Assembly: GCF_044904605.1 (NCBI RefSeq)
Contig: NZ_JADIKI010000023.1
Location: 2,294,001 to 2,358,000, forward strand
From: Dyella_B humi
GTDB lineage: Bacteria > Pseudomonadota > Gammaproteobacteria > Xanthomonadales > Rhodanobacteraceae
Direction of reading: 5' to 3'
DNA: 64,000 bases
Positions 1-7,555 of this stretch are shown here, in pieces (position 1 is the stretch's first letter; each line of letters opens with the position of its first letter). The position numbers and the translations under genes were made by a program. Under the pieces are notes generated by a model. It searched no databases. It saw only the letters and a list, made by a program, of their open reading frames with translations, and was not told the origin of the DNA.

Positions 1-305
1 TGGGCAATCTGCGATTCGATTTCTCCACGCACGAAGCCTTCGTTGACGATGTGCTATTGCAGCTTCCGCGACGGCAATTGCTGGTGCTCGAAGCCTTGTT
101 TCTGCGACATGGGCGTACGGTGCGCCGCGAAGTTCTGCAAGAGTCAGTCTACGACTTCAATGATGAGATCCAGTCCAACGCGCTGGATGCTCATGTATCC
201 AAACTTCGTCGCGCTTTGAGCGAGTCGGGGGCGCGTGCAGACATTCACGTGATTCGAGGCATTGGCTATCTGCTCAAGGAGCGAGCCCATGAACGTGAAG
301 AATAA
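1..305 (+). CDS. Response regulator, OmpR/PhoB type (C-terminal part; 5' end outside window)
   Basis: The open frame enters from the left edge and contains only the winged-helix DNA-binding domain of an OmpR-family regulator. Visible hallmarks are the RRQLLVLEALFLRHGRTV recognition segment, the SNALDAHVSKLRRAL helix and the closing IRGIGYLL beta-wing, which is the standard Trans_reg_C ending. The receiver domain lies outside the window. The stop overlaps the start of the downstream sensor kinase by 17 bases, so the two are translationally coupled and form a cognate two-component pair. The family binds direct repeats upstream of target promoters after phosphorylation. The signal and targets cannot be read here. 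Confidence 0.9.
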   Translation, partial: GNLRFDFSTHEAFVDDVLLQLPRRQLLVLEALFLRHGRTVRREVLQESVYDFNDEIQSNALDAHVSKLRRALSESGARADIHVIRGIGYLLKERAHEREE

Positions 306-1674
306 ATCGCTCACGCGACAGTTGGCATGGCGGCTGATCGGCTTGCAAGCCGTGATCATGCTAGGGCTGATCATTGTGCTGACCTATACGATAAACAGCT
401 TAAATGTGTCTTATATCGACGAAAACGTTCTCCATATGATGGTGAGCGACGTGCGTATCGACGATGCCGGCAAGCTGGCGTTTCGGAACGATGCCAAGCT
501 GCAATCGCTTCTCCAAACCTCGCCCGGCCTGTGGTTTGTCATGGAGGACGAAAAAGGCCATCGCCTGACCCACGGCGAGGTACCCGAGGTCTATCGCTCC
601 CTGGCAGATGCACTGCCACAGTTGCAGAACTCAGAAGTCCACGCCAGCAGCCCACCTTATGCGCTCACCATGCGTATCTATACTGACAGCACCCCGCTGG
701 GTCGCGTCCATGTCATCTGTGGAGGTATACCCACAACGAATGCGGGCCCGTTGTTCGCCGTGCTTGCCGGTTACTTGGGCTGGCGCATGACCTTGCCGTT
801 TGCACTGGTGACGCTGATTGTCGTGCCGTGGCTGATTCGTCGTGCCATGCGAGGTGTAGCTGAGGTGGCTGGCCAGGCCCAAGCGATCGACATTGGCGAA
901 CCAGGGGCGCGTCTTGCTGATCACGCGGTTCCGCGCGAGTTGCAGCCGTTAGTACAAGCGTTCAACGCCGCGCTCGAACGTCTGAATGAAGGGTATGCCG
1001 CCCGCGATCGCTTTCTGGCTGGCGCCGCACACGAACTGCGTGCGCCCATCGCGATTCTCGAAGCGCGGATCGAAACACTCGAGGCTGGTGCCACGCGCGC
1101 TCGCCTGCTGGCGGATGTTGCGCGTCTATCCAATCTGGCCGAGCAACTGCTGGATCTACAGCGCCTCGGCAAGCATGAGAGCAAGCTCGAGCCGCTCGAC
1201 CTGGTGACTTTATCGAGCGAAGTCACGGCGGACGTCGCTCCTTTGGCAGTAGATGCCGGTTATGAGCTGGCATTGGATGCACCTGATTCGCCAGTCATGG
1301 TGATGGGAGACCCACTATCGCTGTCGCGCGTGTTGACCAATCTGATCCAGAATGCCATCGCGCATGGCGGCGGTCGCGGCCTGATCACAGTCGATGTTCA
1401 CCCGGACGGCACCTTCGGCGTCAGCGACCAAGGGCCGGGCATTCCCGTAGACGAGCGGCATCGTATCTTCGAACCTTTTTATCGATTGCGTCCAAGCAGC
1501 ACAGGCGCTGGACTGGGACTGCACTTGGTGCAGGAAATCGTCGCTTTGCATGGTGGCCGGATCGACATCGTCGAGGCGGACGGCGGTGGTGCATGGTTTC
1601 GTGTGCGGCTTCTGGCCATACCCGCGAGCGCAGCCGTTAGTGGCGTTGGTGGAGCGGTTGGCCTTCGAATATAG
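289..1674 (+). CDS. Sensor histidine kinase (two-component system partner of the upstream regulator)
   Basis: An inner-membrane sensor kinase of 461 residues. A first membrane helix spans about residues 13-36, a periplasmic loop follows, and a second helix spans about 158-185. The cytoplasmic part has the H-box AGAAHELRAPIAIL (phospho-acceptor His near 248), N-box NLIQNAIAHG, G1 DQGPGIP and G2 GAGLGLHLV, so the catalytic core is complete. I chose ATG 289, inside the end of the regulator gene, because the protein then begins just before the first helix; an ATG at 262 would add nine residues of low value. It resembles QseC/PhoQ-type kinases. The stimulus is unknown. Confidence 0.9.
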   Translation: MNVKNKSLTRQLAWRLIGLQAVIMLGLIIVLTYTINSLNVSYIDENVLHMMVSDVRIDDAGKLAFRNDAKLQSLLQTSPGLWFVMEDEKGHRLTHGEVPEVYRSLADALPQLQNSEVHASSPPYALTMRIYTDSTPLGRVHVICGGIPTTNAGPLFAVLAGYLGWRMTLPFALVTLIVVPWLIRRAMRGVAEVAGQAQAIDIGEPGARLADHAVPRELQPLVQAFNAALERLNEGYAARDRFLAGAAHELRAPIAILEARIETLEAGATRARLLADVARLSNLAEQLLDLQRLGKHESKLEPLDLVTLSSEVTADVAPLAVDAGYELALDAPDSPVMVMGDPLSLSRVLTNLIQNAIAHGGGRGLITVDVHPDGTFGVSDQGPGIPVDERHRIFEPFYRLRPSSTGAGLGLHLVQEIVALHGGRIDIVEADGGGAWFRVRLLAIPASAAVSGVGGAVGLRI

Positions 1675-1931
1675 AAATGCTCAAAGTTTTTTAGGCCCTT
1701 CTTTCGATGTTTCCAAGCTTGATATGCGAAGTGCCAAAGTTTGTGCATGCTGAAGCTAATGTCTGCTTCCGACTCGGAGCAGACACTCCGATTTTGGCGA
1801 TGACCTCAGGGATTCTTAACGGTAGTTAATGCGTGGCCTGATATTGGCAAACCTTACATCGCGTTACTTGCGCCGCATACCGAAATCGGACTAGGCTTTT
1901 TGAGAAAATTAGGCCATGGAAACGGGGGAGT

Positions 1932-2678
1932 ATGGTGGCTCCGTTCTTGCGGATGGGATTTGTCTTGCTTGCGTTGGGATGGGGCGCGGCTTGTTATGCG
2001 CAGGCGGCGCCTGCTGTGCCACCGCCTGAAACATCGGCCAGATCACCGGTTGACGATGCCGCTCAGGAGCAGCTTCTGCAGCAGGCCATGACCCAGATCA
2101 AGGCGGGCATGAATGCCGATGCCATCAACGGCCCGCTCGCGCAGGTCATCCACACCTACGAAACGGCCTACGCCCATAGCAAGAAGCAGGTCTATTGCGC
2201 CGAAACACTGACGGAGGCGCTGCTCTATTCGGGCATCGCTTCCAGTAACCATCAAAATTCGGTGGTGTTGAGCAAGCCCAATTGGGCGATGGCATATTAC
2301 CTTCGAGGCTACGCGTATGGCTCCATGGGCGACCTGGTTCATGCCGAGGCAAGCCTTAAGCAAGCGCTGGTGCTCTCGCCTTTCAATTCCCAATTTCTCT
2401 CCGAGCTTGGGAATGTCTACGAAAACGAAAAGAACTGGTCAAGCGCGCTGGATACGTTTCAGAGTGCGGATGGCGCCGCCGAATTTGCGCCGCCCGAGCA
2501 AAAGATCACGCTCCGCTGCCATGCCCTACGTGGCCAAGGCTACGTGCTGGTCGAGCTTCATAAGCTCGACGAGGCGGCACAGAAATACAACGCCTGCCTC
2601 AGCATCAGCCCGGGAGATAAGAGGTCGATCGACGAGCTTGGTTATGTCAGGGGGTTGCAGGCCAAGGCGGGGAAGTGA
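1932..2678 (+). CDS. Secreted tetratricopeptide-repeat protein
   Basis: 248 residues starting MVAPFLRMGFVLLALGWG, a signal peptide ending around AQA, followed by a low-complexity Pro/Ala linker. From about residue 110 onward there are helical TPR-like repeats (for example AMAYYLRGYAYGSMGDLVHA, then LSELGNVYENEKNWSSALD, then GQGYVLVELHKLDEAAQKYN). TPRs mediate protein-protein contacts, so a periplasmic scaffold or chaperone role is likely but no partner is shown. A GGGGGAG ribosome site lies just before the ATG. It is monocistronic between the sensor kinase and a repeat-rich patch of orphan genes. Confidence 0.75.
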   Translation: MVAPFLRMGFVLLALGWGAACYAQAAPAVPPPETSARSPVDDAAQEQLLQQAMTQIKAGMNADAINGPLAQVIHTYETAYAHSKKQVYCAETLTEALLYSGIASSNHQNSVVLSKPNWAMAYYLRGYAYGSMGDLVHAEASLKQALVLSPFNSQFLSELGNVYENEKNWSSALDTFQSADGAAEFAPPEQKITLRCHALRGQGYVLVELHKLDEAAQKYNACLSISPGDKRSIDELGYVRGLQAKAGK

Positions 2679-2739
2679 TTGCTATGCAGCGCTGGTCCGA
2701 AAGCGGGGCTAGGGGCGATAGATCGCGTGCAAGCCAGAG

Positions 2740-2763
2740 GTCCGCTTTCAACCCAGAGCGGAC
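2740..2763. repeat. Inverted repeat, copy 1 of a local motif (possible terminator)
   Basis: GTCCGCTTT and AGAGCGGAC form two arms (one mismatch) around CAACCC, downstream of the TPR gene. The left arm with its flank, GTCCGCTTTCAAC, recurs at 3357 and, with one more change, at 3751. A T-run is lacking, so a terminator role is uncertain. Confidence 0.6.
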
Positions 2764-2810
2764 ATCTCGAGGACCTGATCATCAGGTAATCAGACAACGG
2801 AGGAAAGTTC

Positions 2811-3257
2811 GTGGAAGGTCGCCCGACACTGATAGCAATCGAACATGACGATTACCACGCCGAGCATGTCGGCGTTACAGGCGATGGCCGCCAGTTCATT
2901 CTGACCACTCCGTTTGATCCAGCTGTTGGCACTAATCTCGGGTGTGAATTTGTCGCACTTTATGTGTTCGACAAAGCAGGACACCTGCTTGAAGCAAAGG
3001 TCGATAGCTTCGGCCCGCGCTCAAGTTTGGACGAGAGTACCCGTCGTAGCCTGCTTGATGAGAGGCTCGCAAGCCTGGGAGACATTTCCTTCAAGCGGGT
3101 GGAGGTAGCGCCATTCGAGATCGAGCACCTTGGTATCAAATTCGGTTTGATCGTCCGAGAGCCGGAAGATGACGATGATATTTGGGCTGTGGAGATGCAG
3201 CCCGGGAACTACATGGCGTTCTTCGAGCCTTGGGACAGTGGTGAATACGACACTTAG
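2811..3257 (+). CDS. Hypothetical protein, acidic, cytoplasmic
   Basis: A 148-residue protein without a signal peptide or membrane segment. The start is GTG with a good GGAGG ribosome site ten bases upstream; there is no suitable ATG. The C-terminus is rich in Asp/Glu (EPEDDDDIW) and ends in a Trp/Phe-rich tail (FFEPWDSGEYD). No catalytic motif is recognised. It stands alone between two copies of a short repeated motif and next to another orphan gene, which resembles a patch of small accessory genes gained together. An immunity-like protein is possible but unsupported. Confidence 0.6.
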   Translation: MEGRPTLIAIEHDDYHAEHVGVTGDGRQFILTTPFDPAVGTNLGCEFVALYVFDKAGHLLEAKVDSFGPRSSLDESTRRSLLDERLASLGDISFKRVEVAPFEIEHLGIKFGLIVREPEDDDDIWAVEMQPGNYMAFFEPWDSGEYDT

Positions 3258-3316
3258 CGGAGCTTCTGTCTAATCACTCTACAGTCGTGCCTCGTATGGT
3301 TACTTGCTGGCTTGAG

Positions 3317-3369
3317 GGTCGAAAGCCGGTGTGACGGGCTAGCGGGGTTTGGTAAGGTCCGCTTTCGAC
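3317..3369. repeat. Inverted pair of the GTCGAAAGC/GCTTTCGAC motif, copy 2
   Basis: GGGTCGAAAGC near 3317 and GTCCGCTTTCGAC at 3357-3369 face each other across about 30 bases. The second arm matches the repeats at 2740 and 3751. It lies between two orphan hypothetical genes. Confidence 0.5.
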
Positions 3370-3408
3370 TGCGACTTCAGCCGGTCAACGCAGGTAGATA
3401 GGGGGCTT

Positions 3409-3744
3409 ATGAGTGCCGAGAACCAACTGGCCGATAGAACTCGACGTCTGACAGAGGGCTGGGCGGATTATCGCCGCAGGCAGTGGACCGCAGGCTTGAT
3501 GTCCATCGGATTCATTCCGTTGGCCGCGTCGATTGCGCTGAGCATAGAAACTCTAACTCGATCCGATGGGCTTATTACACTTTTCGTGGCTCCTTTGGCC
3601 GTTCTTATGTTCGGTACATGGTGTTGGTTCGTTCTATTTCGTTGCCCGAACTGTGGCGGGCACTTCCACATAACTTCCTCATGGCGTTTGACTGGTGGGC
3701 AGCGATGCCCACACTGCGGCCTAGAGCGCTATCAGGACGATTAG
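3409..3744 (+). CDS. Small membrane protein with C-terminal zinc ribbon
   Basis: 111 residues. Two membrane helices lie at about residues 28-50 and 55-75 (GLMSIGFIPLAASIALSI and LITLFVAPLAVLMFGTWCWF). They are followed by a cytoplasmic tail with two CPxCG knuckles, CPNCGGH and CPHCGLE, that together would bind one zinc. ATG 3409 was chosen because GGGGG lies five bases upstream and the predicted protein starts cleanly before the first helix; an upstream in-frame extension has no features. Function unknown. Confidence 0.6.
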   Translation: MSAENQLADRTRRLTEGWADYRRRQWTAGLMSIGFIPLAASIALSIETLTRSDGLITLFVAPLAVLMFGTWCWFVLFRCPNCGGHFHITSSWRLTGGQRCPHCGLERYQDD

Positions 3745-3750
3745 AATGGT

Positions 3751-3777
3751 GTCCACTTTCGACCCTAAGCGAACATT
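3751..3777. repeat. Local repeat motif, copy 3 (diverged)
   Basis: GTCCACTTTCGACCC followed by TAAGCGAAC, an imperfect version of the inverted repeat at 2740. It sits just past the stop of the zinc-ribbon protein. Confidence 0.5.
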
Positions 3778-3914
3778 AGACTTAACAATGATCAGCATCG
3801 GCAGACGTATGACCCCAGGGCAAGAAGTCTCCCGACGCTCAAAGTTGGCATGCGCCACGAAAGCTTTACTCTCGTTACAAGTTGGGCTTGCAGAACAGAA
3901 CTAAAGGTTTCGTC

Positions 3915-4080
3915 ATGGCATATGGCGAAAGGTATCGCCGGCTCGTCGATTCCGATTCTGGGATACCCCTCATCTACCCGAACCTGTTTGTGACCACGCA
4001 AGTTCGAAACCGTTCGCAGTCCGTGGCACCCATAGATGCTTTCGCCGCGATCAATGTGCTCCTTGGCACCGATTGGTCAC
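3915..4080 (+). pseudogene. Truncated site-specific integrase (N-terminal stub)
   Basis: The frame opening at ATG 3915, after AAAGG, reads MAYGERYRRLVDSDSGIPL then PNLFVTTQVRNRS and INVLLG. I recognise this from memory as the N-terminal arm-binding portion of a phage-type tyrosine recombinase family. The catalytic domain (Arg-His-Arg-Tyr) is entirely absent: the frame drifts into sequence antisense to the next gene and stops at 4211. It is therefore a remnant, probably left when a genomic island decayed or when the adjacent operon arrived. The end coordinate is approximate. Confidence 0.55.
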
Positions 4081-4137
4081 CGCGCGCTCGTCATATGCAG
4101 CTGGTGCAAGCCGCTCCGTTGCGGGCACAGCGACCGC

Positions 4138-4938
4138 TCAATCCAAGGGCCGCACCCAGATATTGCGAAAGCTTATGGAGGGCGAGGGGTCGCCATGCGC
4201 CTGTAGCTTGATGGGTGCCGTATCGTAGGGTTTGTACTTCGGCTTACCAATGTAGAACGTCTCGCCAGCAAGCTGGGTGTGGTTCTGCATAAGTACGCCG
4301 TTGTGGAACACCGTGACGAAGGCTGGTGATTTGAGCGTTCCATCGGCAGCAAATACGGGTGCTGTCCAAACGATATCGTAGGTCTGCCATTCACCCGGTG
4401 GACGCATGGCGTTGACCAGCGGAGGCGTCTGTTTGTAGATGCTGGCAGCTTGTCCGTTGACGTAGGTTTTGTTCTTGTACGAATCCAGGACCTGGATTTC
4501 ATAGCCTTCGTCGCCAGGTCCGGTTGATGCCAGAAATACGCCGCTGTTGCCGCGCTTCTGGCCTTCGCCGGTGATGTTGGTGGGAACGAGCCACTCCAGA
4601 TGAAGCTGGTAGTTCTTGAACTTCTGCTTGGTCTGGATGTTGCCGTTGGCTTTGTCGACGGTGACCACGCCGTTATGAACTTTCCAACGCGCGGGCGAGT
4701 GATCTTTGGATGTTTCCCATTCACTGATGTCGTGCCCATCGAACAGCACGATGGCATCGGAGGGCGGCGCACTGCCGTGTTTGCCGGGTATCACGATCTT
4801 CGGCACCGGTTCCCATTGTTCGGTCGCTTTGGGATCGGTCGGTTCGGCCGTGTTCGAAGCGGCCTGTGCCCAAGCTTGCCATGAGCCGATGCTCGCGAGC
4901 GCGAACAAGGCAGATACATATGCGAGTCGGCGTTTCAT
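4138..4938 (-). CDS. DUF1080 / 3-keto-disaccharide hydrolase family protein, periplasmic
   Basis: 266 residues with a signal peptide (MKRRLAYVSALFALASIGSW, cut near AWA) and one DUF1080 concanavalin-like domain. Landmarks are IVLFDGHDISEWE at the start, then NYQLHLEWLVP, RGNSGVFLAS, YEIQVLDSY, GEWQTYDIVW and SISFRNIWVRPL at the end. Known members of this family cleave 3-keto-glycosides (3-keto-disaccharide hydrolases). It is the last gene of an eight-gene operon whose GMC dehydrogenase would make the 3-keto substrate. Nineteen bases separate it from the upstream isomerase-like gene. Activity on a particular glycoside is inferred. Confidence 0.85.
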   Translation of the reverse strand: MKRRLAYVSALFALASIGSWQAWAQAASNTAEPTDPKATEQWEPVPKIVIPGKHGSAPPSDAIVLFDGHDISEWETSKDHSPARWKVHNGVVTVDKANGNIQTKQKFKNYQLHLEWLVPTNITGEGQKRGNSGVFLASTGPGDEGYEIQVLDSYKNKTYVNGQAASIYKQTPPLVNAMRPPGEWQTYDIVWTAPVFAADGTLKSPAFVTVFHNGVLMQNHTQLAGETFYIGKPKYKPYDTAPIKLQAHGDPSPSISFRNIWVRPLD

Positions 4939-4957
4939 GGTTACTCCTGCTGGAAGA

Positions 4958-5860
4958 TCAAACGGTGCATAGGTTGAACGCCTCGGTGAACGAGGCGAAT
5001 GGATCAGGTTGCGTCGGCATGAACTCGTGCGCGATGAACCCCTGAAAGTTCAAATCCGCAATCGCCTTGGCGATGGCGTGGTAGTTGAGTTCCTGCGTGC
5101 CGTTGATTTCGTGGCGGCCCGGCACGCCGCCGGTATGGAAATGGCCGATCCATTGAATGTTGTCGCGAATCGTGTGGATTACGTCGCCTTCCATGATTTG
5201 CATGTGATAGATGTCGTAGAGCAGTTTGACGTTGGGCGAATTGATTCCCTTCATCACAGCGACGCCGAACGCGGTGTGATCACCCTGGTAGCCGTGATGG
5301 TCGACTTTGCTATTGAGAAGCTCCACGCAGAGCGTGATGCCATTCTCGGCGGCATAGGGTGCAATCTTGGACAGCCCTGCGACACAGTTGTCGATGGCGG
5401 CGCGCTCGTCGATGTCCGGCTTGCGGTTGCCGAACATCGTAATCACATTGGGTACGCCGGCTTGCTTGGCGAGCGGTATGGTTGTCTCCAGCTCCTTTAG
5501 CAGTGTGGCGTGATTGGCCGGGTCGTTGAAGCCCATCGCGATGAAGTTTTCGCGCCGTGATGGATAACCCATGGAAACAGTAAGGCCACTGTCGTTGGCC
5601 ACTGACCATTCGTCCGTATACAGCAGGTCGATGCCGGCAAAGCCGGTTGTCTTAAGGTACTTGCACAGCTCGGGTAGCGGCGCTTTGGTGGTCCAGCGGC
5701 ACAGGGATTGTTTAAGGCGACCCGGTGGCGCTTTCTCGGGTGCCGTCATGCGAGGAGCAGCGTCGACCGACGGCAACACAGCCGCGGCGCTAAATGCGGC
5801 AGCAGCAGCGATCTGGCCGAGCGCGGCGCGGCGCGTGATGCCTCGGGATTCGGCAGACAT
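4958..5860 (-). CDS. Hydroxypyruvate isomerase-like TIM barrel, Tat-exported
   Basis: 300 residues. An N-terminal twin-arginine signal (TRRAALGQ then an Ala-rich helix) indicates folded export to the periplasm. The rest is a xylose-isomerase-like TIM barrel: ITLCVELLNSKVDHHGYQ, VKLLYDIYHMQIMEGD, GHFHTGGVPGRHE and FIAHEFMP supply the usual Glu/Asp/His/Glu metal ligands. ATG 5860 was chosen because the Tat motif follows directly; upstream in-frame sequence belongs to the previous gene. The gap to that gene is two bases. In the operon it probably isomerises or eliminates a keto-sugar. The exact reaction is not readable. Confidence 0.8.
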   Translation of the reverse strand: MSAESRGITRRAALGQIAAAAAFSAAAVLPSVDAAPRMTAPEKAPPGRLKQSLCRWTTKAPLPELCKYLKTTGFAGIDLLYTDEWSVANDSGLTVSMGYPSRRENFIAMGFNDPANHATLLKELETTIPLAKQAGVPNVITMFGNRKPDIDERAAIDNCVAGLSKIAPYAAENGITLCVELLNSKVDHHGYQGDHTAFGVAVMKGINSPNVKLLYDIYHMQIMEGDVIHTIRDNIQWIGHFHTGGVPGRHEINGTQELNYHAIAKAIADLNFQGFIAHEFMPTQPDPFASFTEAFNLCTV

Positions 5861-5862
5861 GA

Positions 5863-6918
5863 TTATTCGAGTCCTAGGAGCTGGCGATTGAAGGTGCGAT
5901 CGGCGCCCGTCGCAGCGAAATCGTCGAACGCGCGATCGGTGACCTTGATGATGTGCTCGCGGATAAAGGCTGCGCCTTCCTTGGCGCCCTGCTGGGAATC
6001 TTTCAGGCAGCACTCCCATTCGAGTACCGCCCAGCCGGGATAGTCGTATTGCGCCAACTTACTGAAGACGGCGTGGAAATCGATCTGCCCATCGCCCAGC
6101 GAGCGGAAACGTCCGGGACGATCAATCCAGTTCTGGTAACCGCCGTAAACACCGGCGCGTCCGTTCGGCCGGAATTCGGCATCTTTCACGTGGAAGGCGC
6201 GAATGCGCTCGTGATAGATGTCGATAAATTGCAGATAGTCCAGCTGCTGCAGGATCATATGGCTGGGGTCGTACAGGATGTTTGCACGCGGATGATGGTC
6301 GACGGCATCGAGGAATCGCTCGAAAGTTACGCCATCGTGCAGATCCTCACCCGGATGCAGCTCGTAGCAGACGTCCACACCAACTTCGTCAAAAGCATCC
6401 AGGATCGGACGCCAGCGCTTGCCCAGTTCGGCGAAGGCCTCTTCGATCAGGCCAGCTGGACGTTGCGGCCAGGGGTAGAACAAGTGCCACGCCAGCGCGC
6501 CGGAGAACGTTGCGTGCGCGGACAATCCGAAATGCCGGCTTGCCTTGGCCGCCAGCTTGAGCTGCTCCACGGCCCACGCTTGGCGTGCCTGCACGTTGCC
6601 GCGCAGCGCGGGTGGTGCGAAACCATCGAACAGCTGATCGTAGGCCGGATGCGAAGCCACCAGCTGACCTTGCAGATGCGTGGACAGTTCGGTGACGGCA
6701 AGCCCATGTTCCGCCAGCATGCCGGCGATGTCGTCGCAATACGTCTTGCTGGCTGCCGCTTGCTCAAGATCGAACAGGCGCCGATCGTTCGAGGGAATCT
6801 GTACGCCGACAAAGCCAAGTGATGCTGCCCAGCGGGCAATGTCAGGAAGCGTATTGAACGGCGGCGAATTTCCGGCGTATTGAGCGAGAAAAATGCCCGG
6901 ACCCTTGAGTGTCTTCAT
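5863..6918 (-). CDS. Sugar phosphate isomerase/epimerase family TIM barrel, cytoplasmic
   Basis: 351 residues with no signal peptide. It is an AP-endonuclease-2/xylose-isomerase-like barrel with metal-ligand strands VDVCYELHPGED, ANILYDPSHMILQ, IRAFHVKDAEF and WAVLEWECCLKD. The length matches IolE/IolI-like enzymes that act on keto-sugars or inosose. It lies 35 bases after the dehydrogenase small subunit and two bases before the Tat-exported barrel, so one operon encodes both an exported and a cytoplasmic isomerase. An epimerase or dehydratase role on 3-keto-glucose is a plausible inference. Confidence 0.8.
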   Translation of the reverse strand: MKTLKGPGIFLAQYAGNSPPFNTLPDIARWAASLGFVGVQIPSNDRRLFDLEQAAASKTYCDDIAGMLAEHGLAVTELSTHLQGQLVASHPAYDQLFDGFAPPALRGNVQARQAWAVEQLKLAAKASRHFGLSAHATFSGALAWHLFYPWPQRPAGLIEEAFAELGKRWRPILDAFDEVGVDVCYELHPGEDLHDGVTFERFLDAVDHHPRANILYDPSHMILQQLDYLQFIDIYHERIRAFHVKDAEFRPNGRAGVYGGYQNWIDRPGRFRSLGDGQIDFHAVFSKLAQYDYPGWAVLEWECCLKDSQQGAKEGAAFIREHIIKVTDRAFDDFAATGADRTFNRQLLGLE

Positions 6919-6953
6919 GCGTGATTACCTGATATGTATGCCGGGCTCATGGG

Positions 6954-7544
6954 TCAGATCGTCAATTCCGTTTCGACGGCCCAGGCCTTGCCATTGCCCG
7001 CCTGCGTTAGCGGGATGTCGGCATGGTAAGCGCCGGGCACGAGCACGTACTGGAGCACTTGCGTGCATCCGGGCTGGGACATGAAGAAGCCGAGCATGGC
7101 CAGTTTCTTGGTTGTCAGCACGAACGCGGGTGCCGATGCCGGTTCGAAATCCTTGCTCTTGGCCAATGCTTCTTCATGGAGTTCTGTGATCAGCGCTTTG
7201 CGTTGCGCGGCGTTGAGCTGGAGAAACGGCTTGCCGATCTTTTTCTCGAAGGCTGCAAGTGCGCTCAAGTAGTGTTGTTGCTCATCCTTGGTGTAGACGT
7301 CCTTGAACATCTGATCGATGAAGCGCGGCACGCCCGCGTCGAGCGCACCCGGCGTATCGGAGCGTGGAATGATGATGTCGACAACAGCAGACACCAGATC
7401 GCTTTGTGCCTGGCTAAAGAATGATGGGGCCGCATTTCCATTTTGCGCAGCCGCGTGCGCGTTGAGCACGGCCAGCAGCGACGGTGCGGCCACGGCGCCC
7501 ACGGCCAGCACGGACGTGCATTTCAACCATTCACGACGATTCAT
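6954..7544 (-). CDS. Gluconate 2-dehydrogenase subunit 3 family protein (Tat small subunit of GMC dehydrogenase)
   Basis: 196 residues beginning MNRREWLKCTSVLAVGAVA, a twin-arginine signal. The mature part is a helical gluconate-dehydrogenase subunit 3 domain (DLVSAVVDIIIPRSDTPGA, then FIDQMFKDVY and MLGFFMSQPGCTQVLQY). In known three-component dehydrogenases this subunit carries the Tat signal and carries the signal-less flavoprotein across the membrane with it. ATG 7544 follows AGGAGA and the gene starts eleven bases after the GMC stop, in the same operon. It resembles LacC of the Caulobacter glucoside 3-dehydrogenase system. No cytochrome subunit gene is present in the operon. Confidence 0.85.
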   Translation of the reverse strand: MNRREWLKCTSVLAVGAVAAPSLLAVLNAHAAAQNGNAAPSFFSQAQSDLVSAVVDIIIPRSDTPGALDAGVPRFIDQMFKDVYTKDEQQHYLSALAAFEKKIGKPFLQLNAAQRKALITELHEEALAKSKDFEPASAPAFVLTTKKLAMLGFFMSQPGCTQVLQYVLVPGAYHADIPLTQAGNGKAWAVETELTI

Positions 7545-7555
7545 GGCCTTTCTCC

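Noticed and set aside
2679..3778. Integron cassette array
   Set aside because: Small genes separated by repeats suggested attC sites, but GTTRRRY/RYYYAAC core pairs and a 60-base folded element are missing.
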